This document shows positions 1 to 10,624 of a DNA stretch of 64,000 nucleotides, piece after piece; position 1 is the stretch's first letter; every line of letters starts with the position of its first letter. Location of the stretch: NCBI GenBank assembly GCA_030762175.1, contig CM060831.1, positions 7,197,001-7,261,000 on the forward strand. Reading direction: 5' to 3'. The notes under the pieces were generated by a model. The model was given only the letters and a program-made list of their open reading frames with translations, was not told the origin of the DNA and made no database searches. The position numbers were made by a program, and so were the translations under genes. Source of the stretch: Metallyticus violacea. Its lineage: Eukaryota; Arthropoda; Insecta; Mantodea; Metallyticidae.

Positions 1-390
1 AATAAAAATATTTTCTCAAACTCAGAGATATCGGGTCATAAGCAGAGGGAGTATATCTGAAAGCCGAAACGTAAAGGGTGGGGGTTAAAGCGAAATTTAA
101 AAATCGCTCTAGCGGCCGCAATTTGGTTTATTTCTTTATATGTGAAAATCAGTGAAATCAGATTATTAGGAGCGGGAGGTTACTTGAAACCCGAAATTTA
201 AAAATCGCCCCAGCGGCATTAATATTTGCCTTTTCGCAATGAAACTCATTATTTACTATTTAAATAAAATAATAAAAATAATTTCATAAAATCAGGGAAA
301 GGTTCTTTACGAACAGGAATATACCTGAAAACCGAAATTTAAAACGCTCTCTGTCATTTAATTTTCTGTCTGTTGTTTCAAAATAAAATA
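1..390 (+). repeat. Tandem array S1 of ~140-bp units (5' cut by window)
   Basis: Three degenerate units are visible by their shared anchor, a run of A/T followed by CGCTCTAGCGGC or a close variant, at about 105, 206 and 345. Between anchors each unit carries a block like ATCAGTGAAATC, then a G-rich GGAG/GGGGGTT block and CTGAAA.CCGAAATTTAAAAA. The same unit recurs near 29.6-30.5, 40.1-40.6 and 52.2-52.6 kb. Spacing here is irregular (about 101 and 139 bp), so one unit is deleted internally. No protein coding potential is seen. It belongs to the array family discussed under 29529-30600. Confidence 0.75.
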
Positions 391-747
391 ACAAACTATC
401 TTAACATATAAACTGTATTTATAACTATATATATATTTTATATTTAACAAAAGCGTCGTCCTGAAGATAGCAAGTGTGAAATATTAATGTAATATGTGCG
501 TGAGAATTATAAGAGTATTTGTATGTAAGAGCGTTCTGTAATAGCCTTCAGAAAACGTTTGCGTTACATGTTTTTACTGCAATAAGATTTAAATTAAATT
601 TCAAGGCCTATGAAAATCGAAGGAACTTTCGATTGTTTATTGTTGATTGCGTATATTTGCTTAGTATATTGAAATTGTTTTTAAATAGTAGCATGTTACA
701 GCTTTGTGTGTCATTGGTCGTATGTTATATTTAATTAATAGTATACA
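391..747. other. AT-rich DNA, nothing recognised
   Basis: This stretch lies between the S1 array and a microsatellite. A 71-codon open frame begins at 519, but it is AT-driven and resembles no family I know. No tRNA-like boxes or transposase motifs are visible. Confidence 0.5.
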
Positions 748-762
748 AACAACAACAACAAC

Positions 763-798
<36 letters not shown>
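748..798. repeat. (AAC)n-(AAT)n microsatellite
   Basis: Five AAC-type trinucleotides run directly into about twelve AAT repeats. Trinucleotide tracts of the same AAT/ATT class recur at 1096, 11368, 21412, 37082 and 39810. Confidence 0.9.
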
Positions 799-799
<1 letters not shown>

Positions 800-925
800 T
801 CTTTTCTCTTTTATAATACTCATATATTAAGATTTTTAATTTTGTTTCCCTAATACAACACAGTAGTGCCATAACTTATTTTATTTCGTTAATTAATAAG
901 CTATAATTTTGATTTTATATTACTT

Positions 926-990
926 TTTAAAGATATTCAACTTGGTGAAGAGCTCGCTTAATTTAGGCGCTCTTGATGATGGATTTCTTT
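926..990 (+). repeat. Diverged copy of the array-flanking end motif
   Basis: The sequence starting TTCAACTTGGTGAAGAGCTC at 936 matches the ~60-bp motif found at 30542 and 43661 (TTCAACTTGCYGAGGAATTC). It lies downstream of array S1 in the same orientation as at 30.5 kb, although about 550 bp of other sequence separates them. I infer that it is a relic of the same transposon end. Confidence 0.5.
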
Positions 991-1095
991 TCTTTTTCAT
1001 GATTTTTCGTAAAAAAATTGGGGCTAATTTTAATATTTGTTCTCGTTTTACAATTTTATTTCTTTTAAATTTTATTACAAGTGATTTTTTTCAAA

Positions 1096-1137
<42 letters not shown>

Positions 1138-1138
1138 T
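1096..1138. repeat. (TTA)n microsatellite
   Basis: About fourteen consecutive TTA/ATT trinucleotides. It creates tyrosine or isoleucine runs in short open frames around it, which are therefore not genes. Confidence 0.95.
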
Positions 1139-1289
1139 TACATTCTTCGATAAATTCGCCAATAGTTATAAAAACCAAATTGGCTTTAAGTTCGTTTCAC
1201 TTCCGATTCATGCATTGTGTTCTTATATTTTTAAGGCCTTATTTCACTAATAGGTATCAGGTAATTTATTTCAAAGGAAAGTTATTAAA

Positions 1290-2090
1290 ATTTAAATTGG
1301 TAGTTAATGGAGTTTCTGAGGGTTCCATATTAGGACTTGTTTTCTTATTTTTTACATTGATGATCTTCTTTTAACTCTTTGTAAGCCAAATCTGAACTCC
1401 TATTGTATGCAGATGATCTAGCTGTTTTATGTAATAAAATTAAAATGTAGTCATTGTATATGAAGTCCTGTATTGTTTATGATTGGTGTAATACTAATAA
1501 ATTAGGTATAAACAATGGTAAAACCCTGGTCATTCAATTTAAATTTAATACTGGCACTGGAGCTTCTACGAAATTGTTAGCTATTGATTCCAACCTTGGT
1601 TGATCTACTCTCCTTAACCGAATTTTAAAAAAAAAATCACCAATGGACTTTTAATATTAAGAATTTTACATTACAGTATTACAAAGGACATATTAATGAA
1701 ATTTTATTTTGATCATGTTTATTCGCACATTAATTATGGCATTCTCATATGAAATAATCACCCTTTAGCATTTAAGATTTTTATTTTACATACATAAAAA
1801 AAGCTGTTAGGTTTGCGGTGTTTTTCCAAATATCATTATAAGCCACTTTTTATTGACTTAAATACCTTGACTTTGCCGTCGATGTATGTACTTAATTGCA
1901 TTTAGACAGAACAAATACTGAAGGAAATATATTACATGCGTTCTTATTCACGGCATTACTACGCACAGAGCAAACTAGTCAGCATTTTTATTTGCATCCA
2001 TATGACAACTGCTGTAGTGGCTACACAGCTTTGCTGAACCGCGGGTTTTAACAAGTAGGACTTAGAAGAATTTTGCGCTCAAGAGATGGC
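1290..2090 (+). pseudogene. Non-LTR retrotransposon reverse transcriptase, 3' half
   Basis: Translating across frameshifts gives a decayed LINE ORF2 C-terminal half. Visible in order are GVSEGSILG (RT motif of the GxxQGSxLGP type, 1305-1335); the catalytic box LLYADDLAVL with YADD at 1406-1417; a W-C-.-T/N-K-L-G-I-N-.-G-K-T block near 1490-1525; and a C-terminal part with HLDRTNTEGN and YNTR-like residues up to about 2090. YADD is intact, but stops and frameshifts abound and the 5' half, including any endonuclease domain, is absent. The enzyme would reverse-transcribe its own mRNA at a nicked target. The type is CR1/Jockey/RTE-like and I cannot place it further. Confidence 0.75.
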
Positions 2091-2099
2091 TCTTCTTCT

Positions 2100-4260
2100 T
2101 ATCTGTTTTTATTTATTTATTTATGAATATCGAAAAATGAGATGACCAAACTATAGCAGCAGAAGCAACCACTTTGTGTGTGTGATCAGCTTTGGAAAAC
2201 TAAACTTTCTGTAACTGCATGCAAACGTTGGATTATGTGCAATTATTTTAGCATGCAAAGTGAAATTTTTCGAATTTCTTAAAGTTTCTTAATGTTATAA
2301 ACTGGAGTGTCGGGTCCACCTTCCTTTGAAATTGATTGCCTCCCTTTTTTTTACACTTTAAAATACCTTCGAGCTCTGCTATAGGGAAGAGCCAACTCTC
2401 CATATACCTTCAGTAACTTTGCATAGGTCTCAGCTGAGTATTTGTTGAGACGATAGCAAAATTTCTGAGCAGCATATTGTTTGTCGCTTGTCACTTCCAT
2501 TTCGCTGTATGCGGAACTGAACATGTCTTAACTTGCACAACTCGCACAGGTAGAAAGTGACAATAATAAAACTAGTACTACGGTTGTATTATGCGTTAAT
2601 GTAACAAAATATTGTAAGGCGAGGTTTTAGCGCGAGAAATCATGCCCGTAAAAATAAACATTTATCATTATTAAACAGCCTTTATAACATTATGAAATAT
2701 ATTTTGTGCTTTTTTGCTAAAATTGCCGGCTAAAATCTTTCACGTGATCCTGATATAGTGTAGTGCCAAACTCGCATTTTAATTAAATACAATTACCTAC
2801 CACGATTTCTATTAATTTGATCAGTATTATTAAATAATTTAACGACCCAGTGTGTAATTTTACTATCAGCTCTAAAACTGCTAATTCTGCAGTTACGCTA
2901 GAGCAATGATGTGTTTTAGATGACACAAACAGCTACACGTATTATTCCATCTTTGCTTAAATTAATCAATTAAAGTAACTGACTTTTGAACTGCAAGAGA
3001 ACTGAAATGTCGATGTACCAGCTCCAACCAAGTGTTAAATGTAACTACTTTCATTATTTAAAAGCGTGCACGATTCCGTTTTGCTGTTAAGTGCTCTGAA
3101 TAAAAATACTTCGCCTTGCAATTCCGTTTATTTATATTTATTGTTTTACTTCGCAGCGGATAACAAAAACTTCTTTTCAAATAAATAGGTCAGACTTCTC
3201 TCTTGAGACATATTCAAGAAATTTTCTTAACTTTATCTCGTTCTTCATGCAACAACAGACCAAGCTTATAACTATACAAAAAAGAGAGCTGTAAAAAGAT
3301 AAGAATTAGCATATAGATTGGAATTAAGTCTGTTCCAGCAATCTCCTTCCCTTATAATAATTGTCCATTTGCATTTATCCTCTTTTTGCTTCTAAAACGC
3401 TTTCATAAAAATTGGGGAGTCTCGCGTTTATCGCAGTTCAACTGTTTTAACACATTGCATCGTTTCCAAATTATTTACCGTCTCAAATGTCGCTTTCAAG
3501 TGTATTCTCGCGATGGATTTTTCATCAGGTAGCATAGAATATGGCCAAAATATGCAAATTTTATTTAAAAACTAGAATTTCCCGCTTTAGTCTGTATAAA
3601 GAGAAAGCTTCTAGGAAAAAGGCCGAACTCTCTTTTGAATAAGTCGGAAAGAAATCCTAGTTTTCTACCTACATCAGTTGGCGTGGTCTGCTTTAGACTT
3701 GCTACGGGTCATGACTACTTAAAGTCACCTGTACAGAATTGGACTGACTGAAACAAATGCATGCCTTCATTACGACTATGGCGTATCCATAACTGGAGAG
3801 CATCTCAGCATTTGCCCTCAAATGTTTTTCTTTGCATGTTATTGACAATGCCGTTGGTGATTATTTTTATCGTTATTCTTTGTACTGGCTGCTCGTCGAC
3901 TAATGACAGAGAGATCGGAGACGGGCATAGAATAAAAAAATTCACAGTTTAAATTAATACGACAGTCAAAACTAACTTTTCCTATTATTTTATCTATGAC
4001 TATTTATATCATAAAGCATTGACCAATCCAGTATAAGAATATCAGAAATCCAACCAATCACAGCTGCCTATCGCCACAATTTTATCGCTTCTATTTTATC
4101 ATTTTCATTTTATTGCGTTTACGTGTACGTTTATGCTAATTACTATTGAAATACCAGAGTGGGTTATTCAATAAAATTAATCATAATTTTTAGGTGTATA
4201 TTTTTAGTGCTAAAATTAAACTGTACAATATTTTCTTAGATTAATGTGCAATATACACCC
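2100..4260. other. AT-rich DNA, no recognisable feature
   Basis: Both strands were read. Only short open frames occur, the longest being 63 codons at 3761 with a hydrophobic stretch. None matches a family known to me, and no SINE boxes, TIRs or microsatellites of note are seen. It may hold very old transposon remains. Confidence 0.5.
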
Positions 4261-4309
4261 TTTGAGGAGTCATACCCAGATTCTGTAAATGGGAAAACTT
4301 CCGAGACAG

Positions 4310-4360
4310 TCGTAAACGCTGTATTCACAACGCGCATGCAGCGACTGGCACACTGCAATG
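4310..4360. repeat. Short GC-rich repeat shared with 26806-26870
   Basis: The segment TCGTAAACGCTGTATTC followed by ACAACGCGCATGCAGCGACT recurs almost unchanged at 26806. A weaker match also begins upstream (GAGTCATACC at 4266 and AGTCATACC at 26761). It contains the palindrome GCATGC and several CpGs in AT-rich surroundings. I infer a transposon end or other interspersed repeat; the family is unknown. Confidence 0.55.
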
Positions 4361-4519
4361 GGCGCTTTGCCTGTACACGTAATGTTCACATTACAACAAC
4401 GAATACATATTTATGTACGATACTTAAATCATGTCGATATGTGTGTACATATTTCCTGGTATTCGACCTTTACAGGTGATTTAAAGGAACAGGATAGCTG
4501 CACTACAAACATCGCAGGC

Positions 4520-5685
4520 TTAAACGGAGGGTTTTCTAACAGAAGTAAGTGTTTCAAAAGCTTCAGTTCATACAGCTACTGAACCTTTAAAACTGAAACC
4601 TTACAGGGTTACAAAAGTTCAAGAATTGCGGCCGCATGACCGCGAAAGTCTAGTGAATTTCTGTAATTAGCTTTTACCTAACATTCATGACGGTATTGTT
4701 GTTCAACATTTAACTATTTTCTCTGATGAAGCATGCTTTCATTTACAAGGTTACATATGTTTACAGAACAAGTCGGTCCTGGTGGTGTAGTGGTTACCAT
4801 ACTTGCTTCCTAAACCCAAGATCGCGGGTTCGAACCCGGCCAGGACCGATGGATTTTTCGGGGCGTAAAAATCCTAAGTATGGCTTCCTTCGGAAGGGAA
4901 GTAAAGCCGTAGGTCCCATGTTGTACGTTTACGGCATGAAAAAGAACCTCAATCCTGAAAGAGAGGCCTCTGAGCAAAATTTGTCGGCCGTTTCACGCAC
5001 TGGGTTGAATGGGACGCTGATAACCTGAGCTGTTAAAGAGCGTCCATAAATAAATCATTCAAAAAAATACAGAACAAATGATTCAGGAGCACAGAAAATT
5101 CACGAACAATTTATGAAATTCCTCTTCATGAGAAAAATGTTGTGTGGGTGCCGTAACAGCAAATCGAATAATACGACCTATATTTTCTTCAGATACCGTA
5201 AATTCGGAGAGGTATCGTATGCAAATACTCGCACATTTTTTTAACATTTAGCTGATCATTAGAAACAATTAGCGTACTAACAACAAGATTCTGCCATAGC
5301 CCATACTGCCCTTGATTCTTTGGAGGCTATAAGGGAGGTTTTTAAAGACAGAATTATTTCTAAAGGGTTATGAATGTACTTCCCCAAATCTTACCGCTTA
5401 CGATTATTTTTTGTAGGAATGCTAAAAAAAATAGAGTCTATAAAAATAACCAACACACTATAGATGAACTGAAAGACCATATAAGAGCAGAAATTAAACG
5501 GATTAGAAAAACAGATGTCAGTAATGGATAAATGTGGAAGGACACCAATGATTGGTGCATGCCACAGATTAATGAAAGTTTATGTGCAGAATATTCAGGA
5601 AATTACCTATGTAGAACGCCAGTGTTTAAGGGTTTCGGTCCAACCACTTTCTCGGATCAAGCATGATGCGAACACCCTGTACTTA
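4520..5685 (+). pseudogene. Tc3-like (IS630/Tc1/mariner) transposase split by a SINE
   Basis: The frames read VSKASVH (helix-turn-helix end, ~4545), then KPYRVTKVQELRPHDRES, then the first catalytic Asp in FSDEACFHLQGY (codon at 4725). A SINE A (4772-5067) interrupts here. Reading resumes with VTANRI, a second Asp in QQDSAIAHTA (~5290), a third in TAYDYFL (codon 5402-5404), and the tail HTIDELKDHIRAEI. All three acidic positions survive, but stops and frameshifts make it dead. The class is the Tc3-like transposase type common in insects, often with a DUF4817 N-terminus; that domain is not seen here. The right end CGAACACCCTGTA at 5669-5681 looks like a transposon terminus; no left terminus was found. 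Confidence 0.75.
4772..5067 (+). mobile_element. SINE A, full length, inside Tc3-like transposase
   Basis: A tRNA-derived SINE. The head starts GTCGGTCCTGGTGGTGTAG (A box) and has B box GGTTCGAACCC, with acceptor-like ends GGTCCTG and CAGGACC that pair over 7 bp. The body has TAAGTATGGCTTCCTTCGG, and the tail has GTTAAAGAGCGTCCATAAAT ending in A-rich repeats. It is flanked by a 10-bp target-site duplication TACAGAACAA (4762-4771 and 5068-5077), the hallmark of target-primed reverse transcription. Transcription would be by RNA polymerase III from the internal boxes. The insertion splits a transposase, so it postdates that element. Confidence 0.92.
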
Positions 5686-5689
5686 CTAT

Positions 5690-6680
5690 ATATATAATGT
5701 AATAAATACGTTTAAACTTGCTTTAAAGTATTCTTAAAAGTGATTTAAACAAATTATTCGTTGCATAATAACTGAGAACTTTCTGGTAAACGTAGTACGT
5801 CATTTAACTTATTTCCCATCTCATTCTAACTCTAGAAATAAAACTACACATCAATAAACATGCGCTTAGTTGTATATTACGTAGATGGGTTGTGTCTCCG
5901 AATGATGCATTGACAGAACTAGTATGGGAATGGGAAGAAATATTGGAGTGGGTATTTTCAGTGTCTAAAATTGCTGTAGATTCGCCCAAACACAGATCGA
6001 AGATAAGGATTTGTGCGTTAGAATTAGAAAACTCTTAGGAGCGCAGGAGGTAAAAGTGTAGTCAAATGAGAACGCTGTTGGAGGAAAACGCCCTCACGTT
6101 ACCTTGGAAATGTCCACTAAAGACATTAAAAGTGGTGTGTATGGCTTTCTGTCAACCTCCAGGCGTGTTCATGTTTTAAATTCTTGTACTGACATTCAAA
6201 AAACACATTATAACTGCACCTCGGTCATATTAAAAAGAATTTACGCTTTTAACGGTTTAAGGGGGTAGAGATACACAGTTTACCTTTCTGGATTACGGGA
6301 GTGGACTCGTATATATGTATATGACGTCAGGGGCTGTTAACGTTTGTGAATAAACGCACCGCATAGCCAAGGATTTTACTTCACGTGAAATTTGAGTCGA
6401 GTTTTATTGCCAGCACAGTACGCTGAAAAAATGTAATCTGGCAAAACAAACGTTAATGCGATTAACATCAGAGCGCGGCACGCGGATAATCGTTTCGAGA
6501 TAAATGGAAAACCTCGAAGCGAAGTAATTTAAGGCTAGGCTGGCGTTACTGGGGTGGGGAAATTAAACGCTTCAAAACCTTTATAAACATGTTCTCAGGA
6601 ACGGTTTGTAATAAATACGTGGATTATATCGATGACTAAAGCGAAAACACTGTTGCTTTATTAAAAAGCAATATTTCGAA
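5690..6680. other. Intergenic DNA, nothing recognised
   Basis: There are short open frames only (61 codons on the minus strand at 5804-5989). No motif, SINE head or repeat of the families described elsewhere in this window is visible. Confidence 0.5.
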
Positions 6681-6684
6681 CAGT

Positions 6685-7500
6685 ACAGGGTGATCAACTT
6701 TGTCCGAGACCACCCTAGACCACTGAAGTCCAGGAACAAGCACCAGCGGATTCTAACAGAAAAGAGAAATTCAAAATCGCGCGGTGTAAGGTCAGGGTGT
6801 AGGGTGGATGATCAACCAACTACCAGTTTCCTCAAATTTGCAGCTGCTCTGTGAGGAGAAGCATTGTCATGTAAAAGCAACAGCCTCAACGTTTCTGTCT
6901 TTGGACGCTATCGTCCTATCTCTTCAAATATAGGATCCAAAATATAACTGCATTCATTGTAATTCCTTCTGGCATATAGTCAACCACTAATGATCCTTCA
7001 TTGTTGAAGAAAACCATGAAAATTAGCTTCTGAGGACGAACAACTCGTCTGGCGTCATTCTCACTTATCCACACGTAGTTCTGAGCTTTATTTGGAGTGA
7101 TATAGAAATAAAACCAAATTTCACATCTGTAAAACGTTTAGAACCATTTGGTGGAAACATGCTCAGCAGTTTCCTTGCACATTCCTTTCTGCTCTTGTTC
7201 TTTTCATTGGTTAGGAAATGTAAAACTCGTTTTGCACAGGTTTTTCGCACATTTAAATGTTCATGGGGTTTACTGTCAACGCTGCCAATGCTGGTACCCA
7301 CTTCCATACTTAATATTTCAACAGAAATATGTCGATTTTCCCCACTAAGTTCCTCAATCTTTGAATTATTTTCTTGCTCAGTTTGCCTATGCCGGCCAGA
7401 GCAAGGATTATCTTTCAGTCTCTCGTCCTTCTTCACATGATTGAATCCATCTTGTAATGATATCAAATGAACACTCTTGACCACTATGAACTACCTAGCT
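6685..7500 (-). pseudogene. Mariner-type transposase, minus strand, degenerate
   Basis: Read on the minus strand, an uninterrupted piece (7065-7484) contains HISVEILSMEVGTSIGSV (second helix-turn-helix), HEHLNVRKTCAKRVLHFLTN and CARKLLSMFPPN, all typical of mariner transposases. The first catalytic Asp box is not visible, being deleted or frameshifted after FTDVKFG. Downstream, frames give NDARRVVRPQKLIFMVFF, the second Asp in LHDNASPHRAA (~6871), then a PPYTPDLTPRDF-like third-Asp box. The left terminus TACAGGGTGATCAACTTTGT at 6687 looks like a terminal repeat; no matching right end was found. A cut-and-paste DNA transposase, inactive here. Confidence 0.75.
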
Positions 7501-7599
7501 ACCAAGCCCTCGTGGATATTTTTCGCTATTTCTCCTAGCTACTAGTGAAAATGTAGAATCTAAAGTTTCTTTAGAAGTGTTTCTGATTCTTCACGACAG

Positions 7600-7796
7600 G
7601 GACTATGAATGAAAGGACTTGCACTATTGCCCATCGTATGCATTGTGTTGCAGTTAAGCAAACAGAAAGAAAAGCGCGTCATGATCTGTCAAGAGCTCCT
7701 GGATCGCTTTAATGAGAATGCAACTTTTATGAATAAAATGATCACTGGGTCTATGGTTACGATGTTCAGACAAAAGTTCAATCATCACAATGGGAT
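7600..7796 (+). pseudogene. Mariner transposase fragment around first catalytic Asp
   Basis: Contains ICQELLDRFNENATFMNKM followed by ITG, then, after a frameshift, WVYGYDVQTKVQSSQW. This is the block around the first catalytic Asp of mariner transposases, but the D-E-S residues expected between ITG and W are missing. That deletion causes the frameshift. The fragment lies on the opposite strand to the mariner at 6685-7500 and joins directly to the 3' end of a different mariner family (7797-7862). Confidence 0.65.
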
Positions 7797-7862
7797 GGAA
7801 AATATAGTCTTTATCATACCTAGAAAATAGTTAGGCCGGAAACTTATAGACATATCCTCGTA
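7797..7862 (+). mobile_element. 3' terminus of mariner family M1
   Basis: GTCTTTATCATACCTAGAAA followed by TAGTTAGGCCGGAAACTTAT and ATCCTCG matches the 3' ends of the M1 copies at 28568-28622 and, inverted, 59631-59695. It includes the inverted terminal repeat. Only the end remains, fused to an unrelated mariner fragment on its left. Confidence 0.7.
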
Positions 7863-7869
7863 TATAAAC

Positions 7870-8424
7870 ATATTACAGTTTTAATAAAATATCTTTATTA
7901 TGTTATTAAAATTGAATAGCCCGTTTGCAACAATTTTTATAGGCCCCAAGCTTCTTTTGTGACTAGTAGGCACTTATGTTTAACGAATATCATGGTCAAT
8001 ACAAAAACTGACCTTAAGTATTAGCCAATCGAATCGCTACACCGCCTTAAAGAGTTGCCTGGTACAGTGTCTCGAAGTTTCTGTTGTGTAGGTTTAATTT
8101 TCAATATTACTTGCAAAAAAAGAGAAAGTTCGTGGGTACAGAATTTGTTTTTGTTCATGCCAGTGTAATCCTTGTCAATATTCTGGCACACAATTTTAAA
8201 CGCATTGCTGACAAGTATTGTATTCTCAGACGTGTGCAGGAATGGCAAGGTGAGAAATAGACAGTTGTTGAAAAACAGTGATTGTGACTGTTAAATAAAA
8301 TTCTAATAATAATATAGAAGAAATGTATATGTTTACATCTCTTCCAACTGTAGTATGTTTATAAGTGTCATATTAGCGTTAGTGCTTTAATTAATTAGTG
8401 CATCAATTATTATTCTGCATTCTG
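7870..8424. other. AT-rich DNA, nothing recognised
   Basis: No coding signal or repeat family was identified. An open frame on the minus strand (75 codons, 8021-8248) has no recognisable similarity. Confidence 0.5.
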
Positions 8425-8472
8425 CTTTCTTTCTTTCTTTCTTTCTTTCGTTTTTTTTTTTTTTTTTTTTTC
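8425..8472. repeat. (CTTT)n plus poly-T tract
   Basis: Several CTTT units followed by about twenty T residues. A pyrimidine tract of this type may be the 3' tail of a minus-strand retroposon, but no SINE body is visible next to it. Confidence 0.85.
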
Positions 8473-8729
8473 CCTCTTCCTTTGAATATGTGACTAAAAA
8501 CTGAAACCGTAGTAAGTGATTTTACAATAGGAAAATGTGAAGTCTTTAAGACCCAAAGCAGAAGAATAATTGACAACTTAACATTTTGAAGAGACTGTCA
8601 TTAGCTGATGAGCTTGCAAAAACAGATTCTCAAAGACGGAAGAATTTACTGTGGTATTGCAAGAATTGAGGAATGTAAGAAAAATACAACATGACATCAC
8701 TTATTGCTAATATTGATTGCTATTTTTTT

Positions 8730-8890
8730 AGAAAGGACAGTTGCACATCCAAGTTTAGGGTACCTTCTCGGCACTTGGCATTGATGAGAACTGAGGAAAA
8801 CATGAAAAAATCTCATTCAGGGGGGACGGTCCAAACCACAGGCCTGTCGTTCATGAGAACGTGCCGTGGCGACCTCAGACACCCTTGTCA
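8730..8890 (-). mobile_element. SINE B, degraded and truncated
   Basis: On the plus strand it reads AAGTTTAGGGTACCTTCTCG, then GAGGAAAACATG, then GGGGGGACGGTCC, a diverged B-box region, and GTGGCGACCTCAGACACCC as a poor version of the inverted SINE B head. The 3' conserved end (CGGGCGTTAAACACTA in full copies) is absent. This is one of the more diverged SINE B copies, so probably old. Confidence 0.7.
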
Positions 8891-9464
8891 GTAGGGCAAG
8901 TGAGACCAACGTTGTATTCAGATAATGAACGTTGATTTTTATTAAAATACAAATGCCAAGGTGTTGGGGAAATAGATATAAAGAATGTAGCTCCAATAGT
9001 GTACATAAGGACGATATTCAGCAAGCCATCTTTTTTTTTTCTTTCTTTCCATTATTTCAGGTTTTTCAACTAAATTTAAATGGGATTTTATTGATCATAA
9101 AAAACATACTTTGCTCTTTTAGCTTTTTACAGCACAGAACAAAATCTTATTTAAACACCTTATTTGACAGTCGTTTCATGAAAACTAGGATAATCAGTCC
9201 CAAAGTTTAGCGCCGATTTTTTGAATTACATAGGAATTATGATGTGACAGAGGACATGAAATTAAACATTTTTTTCCTAATGAAGTAGTGCCCAAAAATG
9301 CTTCGCTTTCGATATAAAACACAGAGCACATTCGCCTTATGACTGTATTTATGTTTCAGCTGTATTTGTTGTCATGGATATAATAAACAACTAAAGTTAA
9401 TTTGCTGTTCTATATCACAAAACGCCCTCTGTGAGATCTGTTTATTTAATTTCATGATATTAAA
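8891..9464. other. Intergenic DNA, nothing recognised
   Basis: AT-rich with a poly-T/CTTT stretch near 9030-9050. A 92-codon open frame starting at 8932 has no recognisable similarity. Confidence 0.5.
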
Positions 9465-9985
9465 ATGCTTCGGTTTACAAATATTGCATCTGCAGACATG
9501 TATAATGTGTTTGGAGTACACTACGGCAATGCTAATTTGGCAAAGAGAATCTATGAGCGGCAACACCCTCAACGCTTTTGACATACAACATTATCAAGAC
9601 TGCATCAACAATGCCTTCGAGATAGTGGTCAGTTCCAGGTAAAGAAAGTAAATTCAGGAGCGAATCCGTGAGAACATTATACTTGAAGATGAGGTTTTGT
9701 AAAGTTTTGAAAATAATCCACGAACTTGCACTTGAAGATGTCCCGATTAATAATCCGAGAAACATGATTTTTCAACACAATGGTGCATCCTCACATTTCG
9801 GCTTAAATTGCGGAAATTATTTAAACGTACTTTTTTACGAATCGTTGCATTGAGAGACCAGATACCTTAGATATGACACGCGTTGGATTTTCTGTTTGGG
9901 GTCATATTAAATCAATTGTTTCTGATATACTCCACGTATTAAAAATGGCGGTTGCAATTTTGAACACTTCCTATAGTTAGTCAAT
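9465..9985 (+). pseudogene. Internally deleted DUF4817/Tc3-like transposon gene
   Basis: Translation from ATG at 9465 gives MLRFTNIASADMYNVFG, then GNANLAKRIYERQHPQRF, a stop, and SRLHQQCLRDSGQFQVKK. This is the DUF4817 N-terminal DNA-binding domain found on many insect Tc3-like transposases. A linker-like piece (RENIILEDEV, NNPRT) follows. Reading then jumps at about 9728 to the distal catalytic region LALEDVPINN and FQHNGASSHF, where the second catalytic Asp is Asn. It ends near 9975 with a NGGCNFEHF-like tail. Roughly the middle of the protein, including the first Asp, is missing. It is a non-autonomous deletion derivative that cannot make an active enzyme. Confidence 0.75.
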
Positions 9986-10202
9986 ACCATTTTCTTAATA
10001 TCTGGCATTATATTAAAAAATGTTACTCTGCAACCATAGAAATCAAATAAATAACTTTCCATGTTTTCTTCATACCACTATAATTGGAAAACGAAACCTT
10101 TTTGGATAAAGAAAATAAAATGTTCATTTCATGAGAAAATTTAGGGAGTAATTATTCCGATACATCCTGTGTAACAACTGTATGAGTTTATTTCTGAAGT
10201 GC

Positions 10203-10358
10203 AGATCGGGGTGGTTCAGGCGGTAACGCTTGGGCCTCGCATCGGGAAATCCGGGGTTCGAATCCCCTGAGGCTGGCCTTGCTGAACTGCTTTTGGCGGG
10301 TTTTCCTGGTAGCTTAGGCGCATCTTTCCTTTCCACTAATTTTCCACTCCATTTCATT
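10203..10358 (+). mobile_element. SINE C, tRNA-derived head with short body
   Basis: GGGGTGGTTCAGGCGGTAAC is an A-box-type sequence and GGGGTTCGAATCCCC a B box with self-complementary T-stem. A short body (TTGGCGGGTTTTCCTGGTAG) follows and ends just before a SINE A head at 10364. The head differs from those of SINEs A and B, so I treat it as a third family. It is the only copy in the window, so the boundaries are uncertain. Confidence 0.6.
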
Positions 10359-10363
10359 CTATT

Positions 10364-10620
10364 GGTTCTGGTTGTCTAGTGGTAACCATACTTGCCTCGC
10401 ACACCCAAGGTTCAAACCCGGCCAGGGTCGATGTATTTTTTGCAGAGCTTAAAAAGAATGCATGGCTTTCTTCGAAAAGGAAGTAAAAGCCTTGGGTCCG
10501 TGTTGTAGATTTACAGCATTAAAAGAACCTCAAGCTTGAAAGGCCTTTGAGTAAAATTTATCGGCTGTTTCACGCTCTGAATTCTTTGGGACGTTGAGGC
10601 CATGAGATGTTAAAGTGAAG
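10364..10620 (+). mobile_element. SINE A, diverged
   Basis: The head reads GGTTCTGGTTGTCTAGTGGT with B box GGTTCAAACCC. The body has the GGAAGTAAAAGCC block, and the 3' part has TTTCACGCTCTGAATTC and GAGATGTTAAAG. About ten bases of the anticodon region are deleted relative to the 45.2-kb copy. It follows the SINE C by only about six bases, which could be a composite insertion or coincidence. Confidence 0.8.
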
Positions 10621-10624
10621 GGTG

